A model generated the notes under the pieces. The model did no database searches, was not told the origin of the DNA, and was given only the letters and a program-made list of their open reading frames with translations. The translations under genes and the position numbers were made by a program. Of a DNA stretch of 64,000 bases, positions 32,885 to 40,440 are shown in pieces. The DNA comes from JBGAJN01 sp044224905 (GTDB lineage: Bacteria; Verrucomicrobiota; Verrucomicrobiia; Limisphaerales; JBGAJN01), in assembly GCA_044224905.1 (NCBI GenBank), contig JBGAJN010000001.1, positions 1,984,001-2,048,000 on the forward strand. Direction: 5' to 3'. Each line of letters opens with the position of its first letter. Position 1 is the first letter of the stretch.

Positions 32885-34978
32885 ATGCCGTCAGATTCAG
32901 AACGTTTTAATGTTCTTTACCACGTAGGGTCTTCTTTTTGGGGAGAGATTGACACTGACACGCATGTGTTGAAAACGCTTCACAAACTGGTCCACGCACA
33001 CAAATTACCAAAAGAGTCTGTATCAGTTATAAAAGGTGAGTTGTTGTCTGAAATTCTGCCGCAAGTGTTAGATTTGCGACGGGATGCGAATTATTGGGTT
33101 TTCTCCGCGGGGGAATTCCTAGGTTACGGGTTAGTTGAATCGACAGGCTTTCTTTTTTCAAGGATTGATCGCTATAAACACTTTGAGTTTAAGGTCCGCT
33201 GGCTAGCGGAGCGATTCACGCGGATTAACCATGAGTTGTTGGTAAGCGATTTGTTCGACGCAACAAAAGGAACCGATGCGTTGCTCAAGCGTCTCGCCGC
33301 TCTTAGTTGCAGTGAGCATTACTCCCTTTGGCTGTATAATCCGCACACAGCCCATTTTACATTGTCTTCGGCATCGTTCCGTTCCGAGATGACTCATGTT
33401 AGCAAAGATGATCCGAAATTCACACTAAAAGAGGCTCTCGACACGCAAACCCCGTTTTCTACAGGTACGCTAAAAACCGGACTAGTTAATTCCGCGCCCC
33501 TAAAAGGGATGATTTCAATAAATCGCTTCACGTTGAAAGTCCGCACGAGCCAATTAAAGGCCGACATATTGGGCGGTGGCGTTGAAGCGGAGTTTGTTTG
33601 CGTCGCCTCATTTTATTCATCGCAGCAAAATCTTATTTTTGGTAGTGGCATCCAGAAATTGTTTGAATCGTTTTTAAGAGAAAAGATTGCGAACGAAATA
33701 TCCGCCTATGGCACGTATTATAGCGCCTTAGTCCATGATCTAGCCGTTAACTATGTTCCCGGAAAACTATCGGAGTTCCTCCAAACGTTTGTATCCAAAA
33801 TAACATCTGTTCTGGGGTATGAATCGGCCGCAGTCTTTTTGGACAATGAATCGCCGGTGCGACAGTTGGAATTGAGAGCGATTGCGGAGTATAACAACAA
33901 TGCACTGCCGAGTCGTCCGCCTGTTTACCGCTTAGATCAAGCCGCAAAGACGGTTGATGTCTTTCTGCATAACAAAGTTGGATTTTCATACGACATTCGC
34001 AACGATCAACGAAACAGTCGAATTTTCTCAGAAGCCACTCGACACGAAAGTAAGAACTGGATTGGTGTCCCCATTGCGAGAAGTGGCACTCGAGTGCTGG
34101 GTGTCCTTAGAGTGAAGAACAAGTGCAACGGTAGTGAAATTGTTCCATTTAATAGCGCCGACGTAGACATTCTGAAGAATCTTGGTGCAATGGTGGCATA
34201 TCTATCGGATGTGGAGCGTGAGTATCTACTTAGACAGAAGCAAGCGGCTCAGCAAATGGAACGTAAGGAAATGGAATACCAAGAATTGAGTGAATTCTTA
34301 AAAACTTATCGACACGAGATTAAATCACCTTTGATTGTAGTTACGGCAGCTTCGCAGTTGCTCCAGATCGCAATGGAGAAAGAAAATTTAATTGTTGGCG
34401 ATGATGTCCCTAAAAAAGTCCGCGAAGTTCTGGACGACTTGGACATGGTTGGGAACCGCTTGTCTTTTGTAGCAAATATTTTAACATTTGATGCGAGAGA
34501 ACTTGTTAAGGAGCTACAGCCTTCTAAACTGTTTACTGATATTGTGACGCCTGTATTGGCATTTCTTAGGTTGTATGCAAAGAAGAGGGGCAAGGATATA
34601 GTTGTAGATAAGGAAAGCCTCGTTTCATCTATTGTGCATTGTGATCCAATAGCGGCGTCGATGGTCTTCAATATTCTCTTAGATAACGCCATTAAATACT
34701 CTCCTAAAGGGAGTATTATTAAGGTTTCCGGGAACTCTACATATAAGGATGCGGGAGTGATTGTGGAAAATCGTGGGTTGCCGATTCATCGGGATGAGGA
34801 GGATAAGTTGTTCTTAAAATATTTCCGAGGCGCCGCCCCAATTCAACAGAAGACTGAAGGTTCCGGCATTGGTCTATATCTGGCATCTGAGATAATGAGA
34901 CTTAACAACGGGGTCGTTCGGCTTAAGCAGCGAGAATCGCCGACTGTGTTTGAAATGAGACTCCCGCTCTCGACTTAA
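32885..34978 (+). CDS. GAF-containing sensor histidine kinase (island gene)
   Basis: A 697-aa protein without obvious membrane segments. Residues 1-110 are unassigned. About 115-265 may be a first, divergent GAF-like domain (LLKRLAALSCSEHYSLWLYN). About 285-445 is a clear GAF domain (VSKITSVLGYESAAVFLD through NWIGVPIARSGTRVLGVLRVKN). A coiled coil leads to HisKA with His477 in YRHEIKSPL. HATPase_c has an N-box LLDNAIKYSP, a divergent G1 box (VENRGLP replaces D-x-G-x-G) and an intact GSGIGLYLA. The regulator starts 2 bases after its stop. The weak G1 box raises the question of how it binds ATP. Confidence 0.87.
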   Translation: MPSDSERFNVLYHVGSSFWGEIDTDTHVLKTLHKLVHAHKLPKESVSVIKGELLSEILPQVLDLRRDANYWVFSAGEFLGYGLVESTGFLFSRIDRYKHFEFKVRWLAERFTRINHELLVSDLFDATKGTDALLKRLAALSCSEHYSLWLYNPHTAHFTLSSASFRSEMTHVSKDDPKFTLKEALDTQTPFSTGTLKTGLVNSAPLKGMISINRFTLKVRTSQLKADILGGGVEAEFVCVASFYSSQQNLIFGSGIQKLFESFLREKIANEISAYGTYYSALVHDLAVNYVPGKLSEFLQTFVSKITSVLGYESAAVFLDNESPVRQLELRAIAEYNNNALPSRPPVYRLDQAAKTVDVFLHNKVGFSYDIRNDQRNSRIFSEATRHESKNWIGVPIARSGTRVLGVLRVKNKCNGSEIVPFNSADVDILKNLGAMVAYLSDVEREYLLRQKQAAQQMERKEMEYQELSEFLKTYRHEIKSPLIVVTAASQLLQIAMEKENLIVGDDVPKKVREVLDDLDMVGNRLSFVANILTFDARELVKELQPSKLFTDIVTPVLAFLRLYAKKRGKDIVVDKESLVSSIVHCDPIAASMVFNILLDNAIKYSPKGSIIKVSGNSTYKDAGVIVENRGLPIHRDEEDKLFLKYFRGAAPIQQKTEGSGIGLYLASEIMRLNNGVVRLKQRESPTVFEMRLPLST

Positions 34979-34980
34979 TT

Positions 34981-35358
34981 ATGAACATTTTATTTATTGA
35001 AGACAATCCCGAATTTGCTTCCGCAATTACCACGCTCCTAATTGATCGTGGCCATAATGTGACTCTTTGTGACAACGCGGATGACGCAGTGCAGGCGATC
35101 CCTACACTTGAAAAATATCGCGTAATCATTCTCGATATAATGATGATGCTGGGAAGCGTAGTTCAAAGCTCTGAGGGGCGTGAGACGGGAATAGCAATCT
35201 ACAAAAGAATTCGAAAAGTGAATCCGAAGATCCGAATTGTCGTGCTTACCGCCCAAAATAAAATGGATATATGGGCGGACTTTCAACAGGACACGAATGT
35301 TCTATTTCACCATAAGCCGCCGCAAATGCCTATGCTTTACAAGCAAATTGAGGGTTGA
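34981..35358 (+). CDS. Receiver-only response regulator (island gene)
   Basis: A 125-aa protein with a receiver domain and nothing else. The acidic residues lie in FIEDN, phospho-acceptor Asp52 in IILDIMM, Thr in VVLTAQN and Lys in FHHKPPQ. After Asp52 there is an insertion (MLGSVVQSSEGRETGIAIYKRI) longer than in standard receivers. It begins 2 bases after the kinase stop and overlaps the signal-peptide gene's upstream region, so kinase, regulator and membrane protein are one transcript. With no output domain it must act by binding a partner, and the membrane coiled-coil protein is the obvious candidate. Confidence 0.88.
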   Translation: MNILFIEDNPEFASAITTLLIDRGHNVTLCDNADDAVQAIPTLEKYRVIILDIMMMLGSVVQSSEGRETGIAIYKRIRKVNPKIRIVVLTAQNKMDIWADFQQDTNVLFHHKPPQMPMLYKQIEG

Positions 35359-35360
35359 CT

Positions 35361-36122
35361 ATGAAAAAATGGAAAATCGTGGCCCGCTTATTTTGGTTTT
35401 CATTGGTTTTGGCCTCTGTGAACCCTGTTGTTAGCGCTCAACAGGAATCTTCCAACCCGGTTGTTGGATCGTCTTCTTTTACAAATTCAGCGCAGCGGAC
35501 GAATCGCGAGGCCGTCGTGCGGATCGATGACCAAACCCAGACCATTTATAAACTGCCGGATTTCTTCACCTATACGTTCACAGCGATTACGATATTAGTG
35601 TCTATAGTAACCGTTGTTCTTGGGGCGCTCTTGGCGTTTAACTTTTTTGCGGCTCGTGATGTGGTGAAGAAGGCGGAGAGTGAGTTGCAAAAATTGGTGG
35701 AAATCCGTGCCAAATACGATAGCGAAGTTGGTGGGTTAAAAGCGTCGTTTGAGGAACATATGAATACGAAAACAGCGGAATTTCTAAATAAGGCATCGTC
35801 CATGGTGCAAAATACAATTGATAACCACTATGCTGCTGTGGTGATTCGTAAAACGAAACAGGAGCTCATGGAAGTGCTTATGTCTCAGAATCCATGTCCA
35901 AAGATGGTCTTTGCGAAATTGACTGACATCTTAGAGTTTCCTGACGATCTAAGTTTGAAGATTTATTTGCTTTGTTTGGAAAAATGTAGTGCAAATCAGG
36001 ATATTACTAAGAAAGTCAATCAAGGACTTAGCATTTGTGCTTTGCGATTGGGAAATCAAGTTTTTGCGCCCACTTCAAATTCTCACCCTTTGCCTAGCGC
36101 TCTGCAGCCTTCTGGCACATAA
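35361..36122 (+). CDS. Membrane protein with signal peptide, one TM helix and coiled coil (island gene)
   Basis: A 253-aa protein. Residues 1-26 form a signal peptide ending VVSA. About 70-100 is a transmembrane helix (FTAITILVSIVTVVLGALLAF). Residues 105-165 form a coiled coil (VVKKAESELQKLVEIRAKYD). The remainder is helical and soluble. The topology would place the first 45 mature residues outside and the coiled coil in the cytoplasm, where the receiver could reach it. ATG 35361 has AGGGT 6 bases upstream, and a TTG at 35355 overlapping the regulator stop was set aside. No family is recognised. Confidence 0.78.
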   Translation: MKKWKIVARLFWFSLVLASVNPVVSAQQESSNPVVGSSSFTNSAQRTNREAVVRIDDQTQTIYKLPDFFTYTFTAITILVSIVTVVLGALLAFNFFAARDVVKKAESELQKLVEIRAKYDSEVGGLKASFEEHMNTKTAEFLNKASSMVQNTIDNHYAAVVIRKTKQELMEVLMSQNPCPKMVFAKLTDILEFPDDLSLKIYLLCLEKCSANQDITKKVNQGLSICALRLGNQVFAPTSNSHPLPSALQPSGT

Positions 36123-36353
36123 TGGCGTGCGGCCTGGCAAGCCCTTATTGATTTGGTTTTGGCTCATAGGGAGCCTCGCTCTCCCTCACCTTATTTGAAT
36201 CGCCTTAACCGCGTCCTTGGTTTCTGCGGGAGGCCCCGGTTGAAGCCGTTGAGCACGACTGCCATTGATCAACTCCCGGCGGATGCATTCCGCGACCTTG
36301 GTTGAGTATTGACGGCCTTGACCGGGCAATTTCTGCGTGGTTAACGTCCGCTG

Positions 36354-36800
36354 ATGGCGTCGCCAAGGATTAATCACTGGTTTGCCCAATGCGGCTCGAT
36401 CGCCGGCTTGATCATTCTCCTGGCGGGATGCGGCGAACGACTCGAGGGCGTCTATGATTCCGTGTCTCCACTTTCGCAGCTGGAAATGCCTCAATTCCCG
36501 GCCATACCCGGACAGAGTCCGCAGATGCAGGCGACCATGCAGCAGTATCAAACGCAGTTGAACAGTCAGCTGAAGCAGGTTCAGGAAATGCAGAAGGTGC
36601 GATTGGCTTTCTCGGGTTCCAAAGCGTGGTTCGGTACCGCGGCAATCGTGGGCGAGTATTCGTACGAGGTGGAGGGTAACACGATTCGGCTGATCCAGAA
36701 TTCAGGTGGCGCAAGGGTGATTCTGCCAATGACCCGAAACCCGGACGGATCGATCGACTACGCTACTGTGCGTTTTGTCCGTGTGGATCAACGCAAATAG
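36354..36800 (+). CDS. Small lipoprotein, hypothetical
   Basis: A 148-aa protein. A hydrophobic segment ends in LLAGCG, a good lipobox, with Cys at about 26. The mature part has a Gln/Met-rich helical stretch (QATMQQYQTQLNSQLKQVQEMQ) followed by a beta-rich domain (AAIVGEYSYEVEGNTIRLIQ). No family is recognised. It is on the plus strand while the three attC-linked genes to the right are on the minus strand. It may be a cassette in opposite orientation or simply a chromosomal neighbour. No attC-like site was seen at its ends. Confidence 0.72.
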   Translation: MASPRINHWFAQCGSIAGLIILLAGCGERLEGVYDSVSPLSQLEMPQFPAIPGQSPQMQATMQQYQTQLNSQLKQVQEMQKVRLAFSGSKAWFGTAAIVGEYSYEVEGNTIRLIQNSGGARVILPMTRNPDGSIDYATVRFVRVDQRK

Positions 36801-37017
36801 CCGTCGCGAACTCGCGTGATCGAAAGGGATCTATCTGGTCCTCGCACGGGTCGGCGAAGTAGAAGCGGCTCCCTTCGGGCGCGTGGTCGCTCAGGGTGTC
36901 GACCTCATAAGTCGCCGGGCAATCCTCGCGGTCGGCCACCCGGACCACTGGATTCTAGCCACGACTATCCCCCAATGCGAACTGCGGTGCCGTCGATCCT
37001 GGTATTAGGCGGCGTGG

Positions 37018-37233
37018 TCAGCGGCGACTCGAATCCTCGGTGGTGTCTCCGATTGCTTTGGCCAGCATATTGTTGGAAGCCAGCATCGCTCCGAAGAGCA
37101 ACAGCGGAAGAATCACGGGCCACGGAAACTTGGTGGATGCCAGAGCAAAGTGCAGGACTGCGGGCAATACCATCGCGGCCAGCCAAAGAATCGTGTTGTT
37201 GGTCAGGAGCTTCTTCTTATCGGATTTTGTCAT
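37018..37233 (-). CDS. Small two-helix membrane protein (third cassette gene)
   Basis: A 71-aa protein with a basic N-terminus (MTKSDKKKLLTNNT) and two transmembrane helices (ILWLAAMVLPAVLHFALA and FPWPVILPLLLFGAMLAS). The ATG at 37233 is preferred to a frame opening at 37413 because the latter runs through the attC-like element. No family is recognised. It is separated from the lipoprotein gene upstream on this strand by the 132-bp element at 37279-37410. A degraded core site may lie just after the stop (minus-strand GCCTAAT near 37010), but no full attC element follows. Confidence 0.65.
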   Translation of the reverse strand: MTKSDKKKLLTNNTILWLAAMVLPAVLHFALASTKFPWPVILPLLLFGAMLASNNMLAKAIGDTTEDSSRR

Positions 37234-37278
37234 GGTGTGGTGGTTTGGTTGTGCATTTTGTGGATACGGGCGAACTCC

Positions 37279-37410
37279 GCCTAGCGACCCAAGCTCAGCG
37301 ACGGCGGCCACGACGCGCTCCGCTTGCAAGTGTGATGCACTCGCCGGGTTGGCGCTTTCGCGGAGCGAAACGGTTCGCGTGTCGTTCCACTTTGCAGCGC
37401 GGGGTTGGGC
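37279..37410 (-). other. attC-like recombination site 1 (integron cassette junction)
   Basis: A 132-base element directly after the stop of the 37421-37723 gene. Read on the minus strand it starts with GCCCAAC (37404-37410, fits the R'' consensus RYYYAAC) and ends with GCTAGGC (37279-37285, one base off GTTRRRY). Inside, the arms are imperfectly complementary (CCCGCGCTGC against the inverse of GACCCAAGCTCAGC), and a centre TTTCGC-GGA-GCGAAA forms a hairpin. The same length and about three quarters of the bases recur at 37746-37877. Length is within the 57-141 range of known attC sites. Confidence 0.7.
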
Positions 37411-37420
37411 CACGGTGTTC

Positions 37421-37723
37421 TCATTGATACTTAATCAACAAAATCGCTGTCTTCGGAACCCAAACCTCGCTGCCGCCACGATCGAGGACAACCCAATCGC
37501 CAGCCGTGCTTTTAAGAGTGCCAGAGATGCTCGTATCCGCACCGTTCAGGTTATCCGTCATGGGCGGCACCGGATTGCCTGAGGCAGCGCCAAGAGCATC
37601 ACGGCGAAACTGAATCGTGCATGGCTTCCCAGCAGGCGGAGTCGGCCCGCTATCGCAGCCCATCAGAAACATCGTGATAGAGATAGTCGCTAAACCAACG
37701 AGCGTGGTGATATGTCTCTTCAT
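37421..37723 (-). CDS. Small lipoprotein (second cassette gene)
   Basis: A 100-aa protein. A signal peptide leads to MFLMGCDSG, a lipobox with Cys near 23. The mature part has one beta-rich domain (TSISGTLKSTAGDWVVLDRGGSEVWVPKTAIL), like a small SH3-type or Sm-like fold. ATG 37723 is used, and a TTG three codons upstream is less likely. It is bounded on both sides by attC-like elements, the layout of an integron cassette with its own short ORF. Function is unknown. Confidence 0.72.
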   Translation of the reverse strand: MKRHITTLVGLATISITMFLMGCDSGPTPPAGKPCTIQFRRDALGAASGNPVPPMTDNLNGADTSISGTLKSTAGDWVVLDRGGSEVWVPKTAILLIKYQ

Positions 37724-37745
37724 AGATTGCAATACGCGTGAAGTG

Positions 37746-37877
37746 GCCTAACGACCCGGGCCCGGCGACGGCGGCCACGGGGTGCGCCGATTGGAACTAC
37801 GATTCCCCAGCCGCGTTCGCGCTTTCGCGGAGCGAAACGGTTCGCGTTTTGTTCCACTTTGCGGCGCATGGTTAGTC
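37746..37877 (-). other. attC-like recombination site 2 (integron cassette junction)
   Basis: A 132-base element, the same size as site 1. On the minus strand it starts with GACTAAC (37871-37877), which includes the TAA stop of the 37872-38117 gene, and ends with GTTAGGC (37746-37752), a perfect R' core GTTRRRY. It shares with site 1 the segments GTGGAAC, ACGCGAACCGTTTCGCTCC and GTGGCCGCCGTCGC. The stop-in-R'' overlap is common in true cassettes. The central TTTCGC-GGA-GCGAAA hairpin is identical in both. Confidence 0.78.
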
Positions 37878-38117
37878 GATATGTCTCCTCCGCACCAACT
37901 CCACCAAGTCCGGCTCGATCCAGATGGTGTGCCATCGCTTTGGCTGAAGCTCGATGTTGCCGTAGTCATCAAATCCTCTCACTGTGTAGCGCCGCCCAAC
38001 CAAACTCTTGAAAAGCTCCTCGGTACCCCCGTCGTCCACGACGCCCGGTGCAAACGTGACGGGCCTGTAATCGGTGACTCGAATCTTATCTCCTACCTTG
38101 AGCTTTCGTTTTGCCAT
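37872..38117 (-). CDS. Small soluble hypothetical protein (first cassette gene)
   Basis: An 81-aa protein that looks like a small beta-barrel (KLKVGDKIRVTDYRPVTFAPG, YTVRGFDDYGNIELQP, IWIEPDLVELV), similar in style to KOW/SH3-like or Tudor folds. ATG 38117 is used, and an upstream ATG at 38138 would overlap the core site at 38130. Its stop codon lies in the R'' box of attC-like site 2. No family is named. It is the cassette nearest to the lone GTTAGGC core and so would have been the most recently inserted. Confidence 0.7.
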   Translation of the reverse strand: MAKRKLKVGDKIRVTDYRPVTFAPGVVDDGGTEELFKSLVGRRYTVRGFDDYGNIELQPKRWHTIWIEPDLVELVRRRHID

Positions 38118-38129
38118 GCGTGTGATGCC

Positions 38130-38136
38130 GCCTAAC
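38130..38136 (-). other. Lone GTTAGGC core site at the edge of the cassette cluster
   Basis: On the minus strand GTTAGGC (GTTRRRY) stands 12 bases before the start of the first cassette gene. Upstream of it there is no 132-base palindromic element, only a second GTTAGAT heptamer near 38160. This is what an attI-cassette boundary, or the end of a truncated attC, would look like. No integrase gene is present in the following 900 bases. Confidence 0.45.
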
Positions 38137-39041
38137 ATTCTAAGTAGGTTGCAGGGTGCGATCTAACTCCGGGAGCATGTGGGGAGAATATTTTGACGTT
38201 TCTCGCCCGTCAACCGCAGTTTCCCTTCGGAATTGCGGTTAGTATGGAAAAAGCAAACACGACACGGGAGACGTTTCGCCCGCCGCATCAGCGGGTCAGG
38301 ATGGTGCACTGCGCGGTCCGGCCGCCGCAGCGCGGCGTCCCTACCTCACCGCGGCACTCCGGCAGGAGTCACGGCGGACCGGCAGGTCCGCCCTACCGAT
38401 TATCGGTAGGGCTGGCGCTGCCGCGCCGCCCATTATTCCACTCCGCGCGTCACGCGCGGATGAAACCGCCTTGGGTGGCACCCGCTTCCCGCGGGTTGAA
38501 TTCGGCGTCCCGCCGGATTCCGCAGGTGAGCGGCGTTTCTTTCCTCGATCCGTGTTGTGGATGATTCGCAGCGTGCTCCGTTTCCGGCGTGACTCCGGAA
38601 ACGATCCGCCGGAGACGGGTGCTACCTCGGCGCTGTCAGCTCGCGTGATTGGCCGACTCGCGGGAGGGCGCGTGATAAAAAAATCTCGGACGGAGGCGGC
38701 AAAAGAAATGTAAGAACGGCGAAGTGGTCGGAAAGCGTTACAGATTTATGCCGTTCGCCATAGGCGCTAACGCACAAGGGGTTCAGCAGCGCGCGTTCGT
38801 TATTCAAGTTGGAGGCGTCGGGAAAACTGACGTTTGGCGCGGCGCTGCGGTGAGTGGAGAAAAAAAGTTCAAAATAAATGTGATCTCAGAATGGTGAACG
38901 GCAGTGCCTTAGATCGCGGAGATCAAAATGACAATCAGAGTGGCAGTCGGGCTGCTCGTTTGTAGACGTACCCAGACCAATGCAGGTGCATTGAGAGATG
39001 ATACGGCACCGAGACGAGCTCATAGGTAAATTCAAAATCTT
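38137..39041. other. 900-base non-coding interval with palindromes
   Basis: No credible gene is present. Plus frames at 38193-38564 and 38471-38713 are Arg/Pro/Ser-rich shadows of GC-rich repeats. The stretch 38300-38560 is full of inverted repeats (see 38391-38411) of the interspersed kind. The last 160 bases are AT-richer and should hold the promoter of the VPDSG-CTERM gene. No integron integrase was found, although this is where one would be expected next to the cassette cluster. Confidence 0.5.
38391..38411. repeat. Palindrome in an interspersed-repeat-like block
   Basis: CCCTACCGAT and ATCGGTAGGG face each other around a single T, a 10-bp perfect inverted repeat. The flanks add GGCGGACC-GGCA-GGTCCGCC (38373-38392) on the left and GGCGCTGCCGCGCC on the right, so a chain of hairpins is possible. 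This is the pattern of a REP/MITE-like dispersed element. Only one copy is in the window. Confidence 0.55.
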
Positions 39042-39701
39042 ATGAAAAACCAATCTCCCAAAGTTTTCACATTACTGGTGGCCGGTGCTTGCGCGGTGAC
39101 GTTGTTAACGCCACGCGCGCACGCGGTGCCCACCCTGACCTTGTTTGATGGCACGACCACGATCGTCGTCACCGACGGTAGCGGTCTGGATCAGAGCGGC
39201 GCCGCGGGTGTCGTCACCTTCAATGGCGTCATCGGCGTGTGGGACATCAACGTGACGACCGGATTGACCAAGCCCGTCTTGGGCTCGGCGTCGGCCCCGG
39301 AAATGGATCTCAACTCCATCGATCATTCTACCGGCGCGGGAATCCTCACGATCACCTTCAGCGAAACCGGATTTACCGCACCTTCCGGGATGGTGTTGAC
39401 GGCCATCGGCGGCACGCAGGACAACGGAACGATCAAGTACGTGGCGGATCAGGGCACCAACCATTTGACCAGCATCGGGGCGTTGAATAGTACCCCGTTT
39501 GCCAGCTCGGCGACCGGTGTACTTACGGGCGCGACCAATTATACGTTGTCGCAGGTCGTCACGCTGACGCACACCGCGGCGGGAGTCACGAGCTTCGACG
39601 CCACGCTGCATCTGGTCCCGGACGGCGGCATGACGGCGATGATGCTCGGGCTGGGGCTTCTGGGAGTGGAAGGTCTTCGCCGGAAATTCCTGGTCGCCTG
39701 A
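39042..39701 (+). CDS. VPDSG-CTERM-type exported protein
   Basis: A 219-aa protein. A signal peptide (about 1-29, ending RAHA) is followed by a beta-rich mature part with no known enzyme motif. The C-terminus holds the tripartite sorting tail: VPDGG, a hydrophobic helix (MTAMMLGLGLLGVEGL) and a basic end RRKF. This is the verrucomicrobial VPDSG-CTERM form of the PEP-CTERM/exosortase system, with Gly for Ser at the fourth position. The protein is presumably processed by an exosortase encoded elsewhere and linked to exopolysaccharide or the surface. A strong terminator follows, so it is monocistronic. Confidence 0.88.
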   Translation: MKNQSPKVFTLLVAGACAVTLLTPRAHAVPTLTLFDGTTTIVVTDGSGLDQSGAAGVVTFNGVIGVWDINVTTGLTKPVLGSASAPEMDLNSIDHSTGAGILTITFSETGFTAPSGMVLTAIGGTQDNGTIKYVADQGTNHLTSIGALNSTPFASSATGVLTGATNYTLSQVVTLTHTAAGVTSFDATLHLVPDGGMTAMMLGLGLLGVEGLRRKFLVA

Positions 39702-39745
39702 ACAGCGCTCGCCTCGCGGCGAGTGAAGATCCCACTTCCTTGCTG

Positions 39746-39776
39746 GCGCACCCCAAATTCAGGGTGCGCTTTTTTC
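39746..39776 (+). terminator. Rho-independent terminator after the VPDSG-CTERM gene
   Basis: GCGCACCC (39746-39753) pairs with GGGTGCGC (39762-39769) in a perfect 8-bp stem with an 8-base loop, followed by six T. It lies 45 bases after the stop. The stop of the convergent zinc-ribbon gene (39759) falls in its loop. Confidence 0.88.
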
Positions 39777-40067
39777 TTTGAAGCGCGGCTGAGGATCGCG
39801 CTCGACCGGCGGGTTCGCCGGCGGCAGGAATTCGCGGGGCGAGCCCGAGCGATAGTTCAACAACCATTCCTGCTCGGCCCGGTGGTCGGACATATGTGCA
39901 TCGCGTTGTCCCAGTTGCTGCGGAATGATAAACTCGCAGACGCGGCAGCGGATGCCCTGTTTCACGGCCGCCCAAGCGGAGGTCCGGTCGATGGGTGGTG
40001 CGATCGCATGGAGAACGCCGGTGGTTTTGGAACCGCACTCCGGACACGTGAATGAAATTGGTTTCAT
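39759..40067 (-). CDS. Small zinc-ribbon protein
   Basis: A 102-aa protein with CPEC near residues 9-12 and CRVC near 42-45, four cysteines spaced as in a zinc ribbon. The rest is polar and Pro-rich, with a tail NPPVERDPQPRFKEK that is probably disordered. ATG 40067 is chosen, and the frame stays open to 40304 with no conserved-looking sequence. Function is unknown. It is downstream of the next small gene by 46 bases on the same strand. Confidence 0.6.
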   Translation of the reverse strand: MKPISFTCPECGSKTTGVLHAIAPPIDRTSAWAAVKQGIRCRVCEFIIPQQLGQRDAHMSDHRAEQEWLLNYRSGSPREFLPPANPPVERDPQPRFKEKSAP

Positions 40068-40113
40068 ACGGCAGATGCAATTGGTCGTCTGGGGGACGTG
40101 GGATCGGCTGCGG

Positions 40114-40440
40114 TTACATGGGTGGTCGTTCGGGTGGATTTTCTTTTTCCCAAAACTCCGTTTGAGTCCGGGTGGTTTCGGACGTTTCCTCCGCGCTCGG
40201 CTCGCGGGGATCCCGTCCAAACTGTCCTTCCTCCTGCAGTTCCATCTGGGCGCGGTGTTCGCGGGACAACGAGTGGAAGATGATTTTGAAATCCAAGACA
40301 TCACCGACGGGCGGACGCCAGGTCAAACGGTCACAGGCGCCTTCGTAGTCGATCAACGAAAGTTCCTTGGGTGAGGCGGCGTGCATTCTGCCGATCACGC
40401 ATTGACCATCCGCGAATCTTAAGGTGCAGGTGAGTCTCAA
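40114..40440 (-). CDS. Hypothetical protein with small beta domain
   Basis: A 108-aa protein. Residues 1-60 alternate hydrophobic and polar residues as a small beta domain (LTCTLRFADGQCVIGRMHAAS, DVLDFKIIFHSL). Residues 65-108 are Glu/Arg/Pro-rich and probably disordered. The only upstream start is a TTG at 40440, and an internal ATG at 40386 would cut the first strands. No family is recognised. It is probably co-transcribed with the zinc-ribbon gene. Confidence 0.55.
   Translation of the reverse strand: MRLTCTLRFADGQCVIGRMHAASPKELSLIDYEGACDRLTWRPPVGDVLDFKIIFHSLSREHRAQMELQEEGQFGRDPREPSAEETSETTRTQTEFWEKENPPERPPM

Noticed and set aside
36186..36551. 121-codon minus frame opposite the 36354 lipoprotein
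   Set aside because: Overlaps a better supported lipoprotein gene. The C-terminal half looks somewhat gene-like and could be a remnant, but nothing confirms it.
36763..36948. Minus frame (61 codons, GTG start) with a coding-like stretch YEVDTLSDHAPEGSRFYF
   Set aside because: Short, begins right after a stop, and overlaps the lipoprotein end. It may be a truncated cassette gene but cannot be supported.
38193..38713. Plus frames in the gap after the cassette cluster
   Set aside because: They run through hairpin-rich repeats and give Arg/Pro/Ser-rich products. No integrase motif is found.
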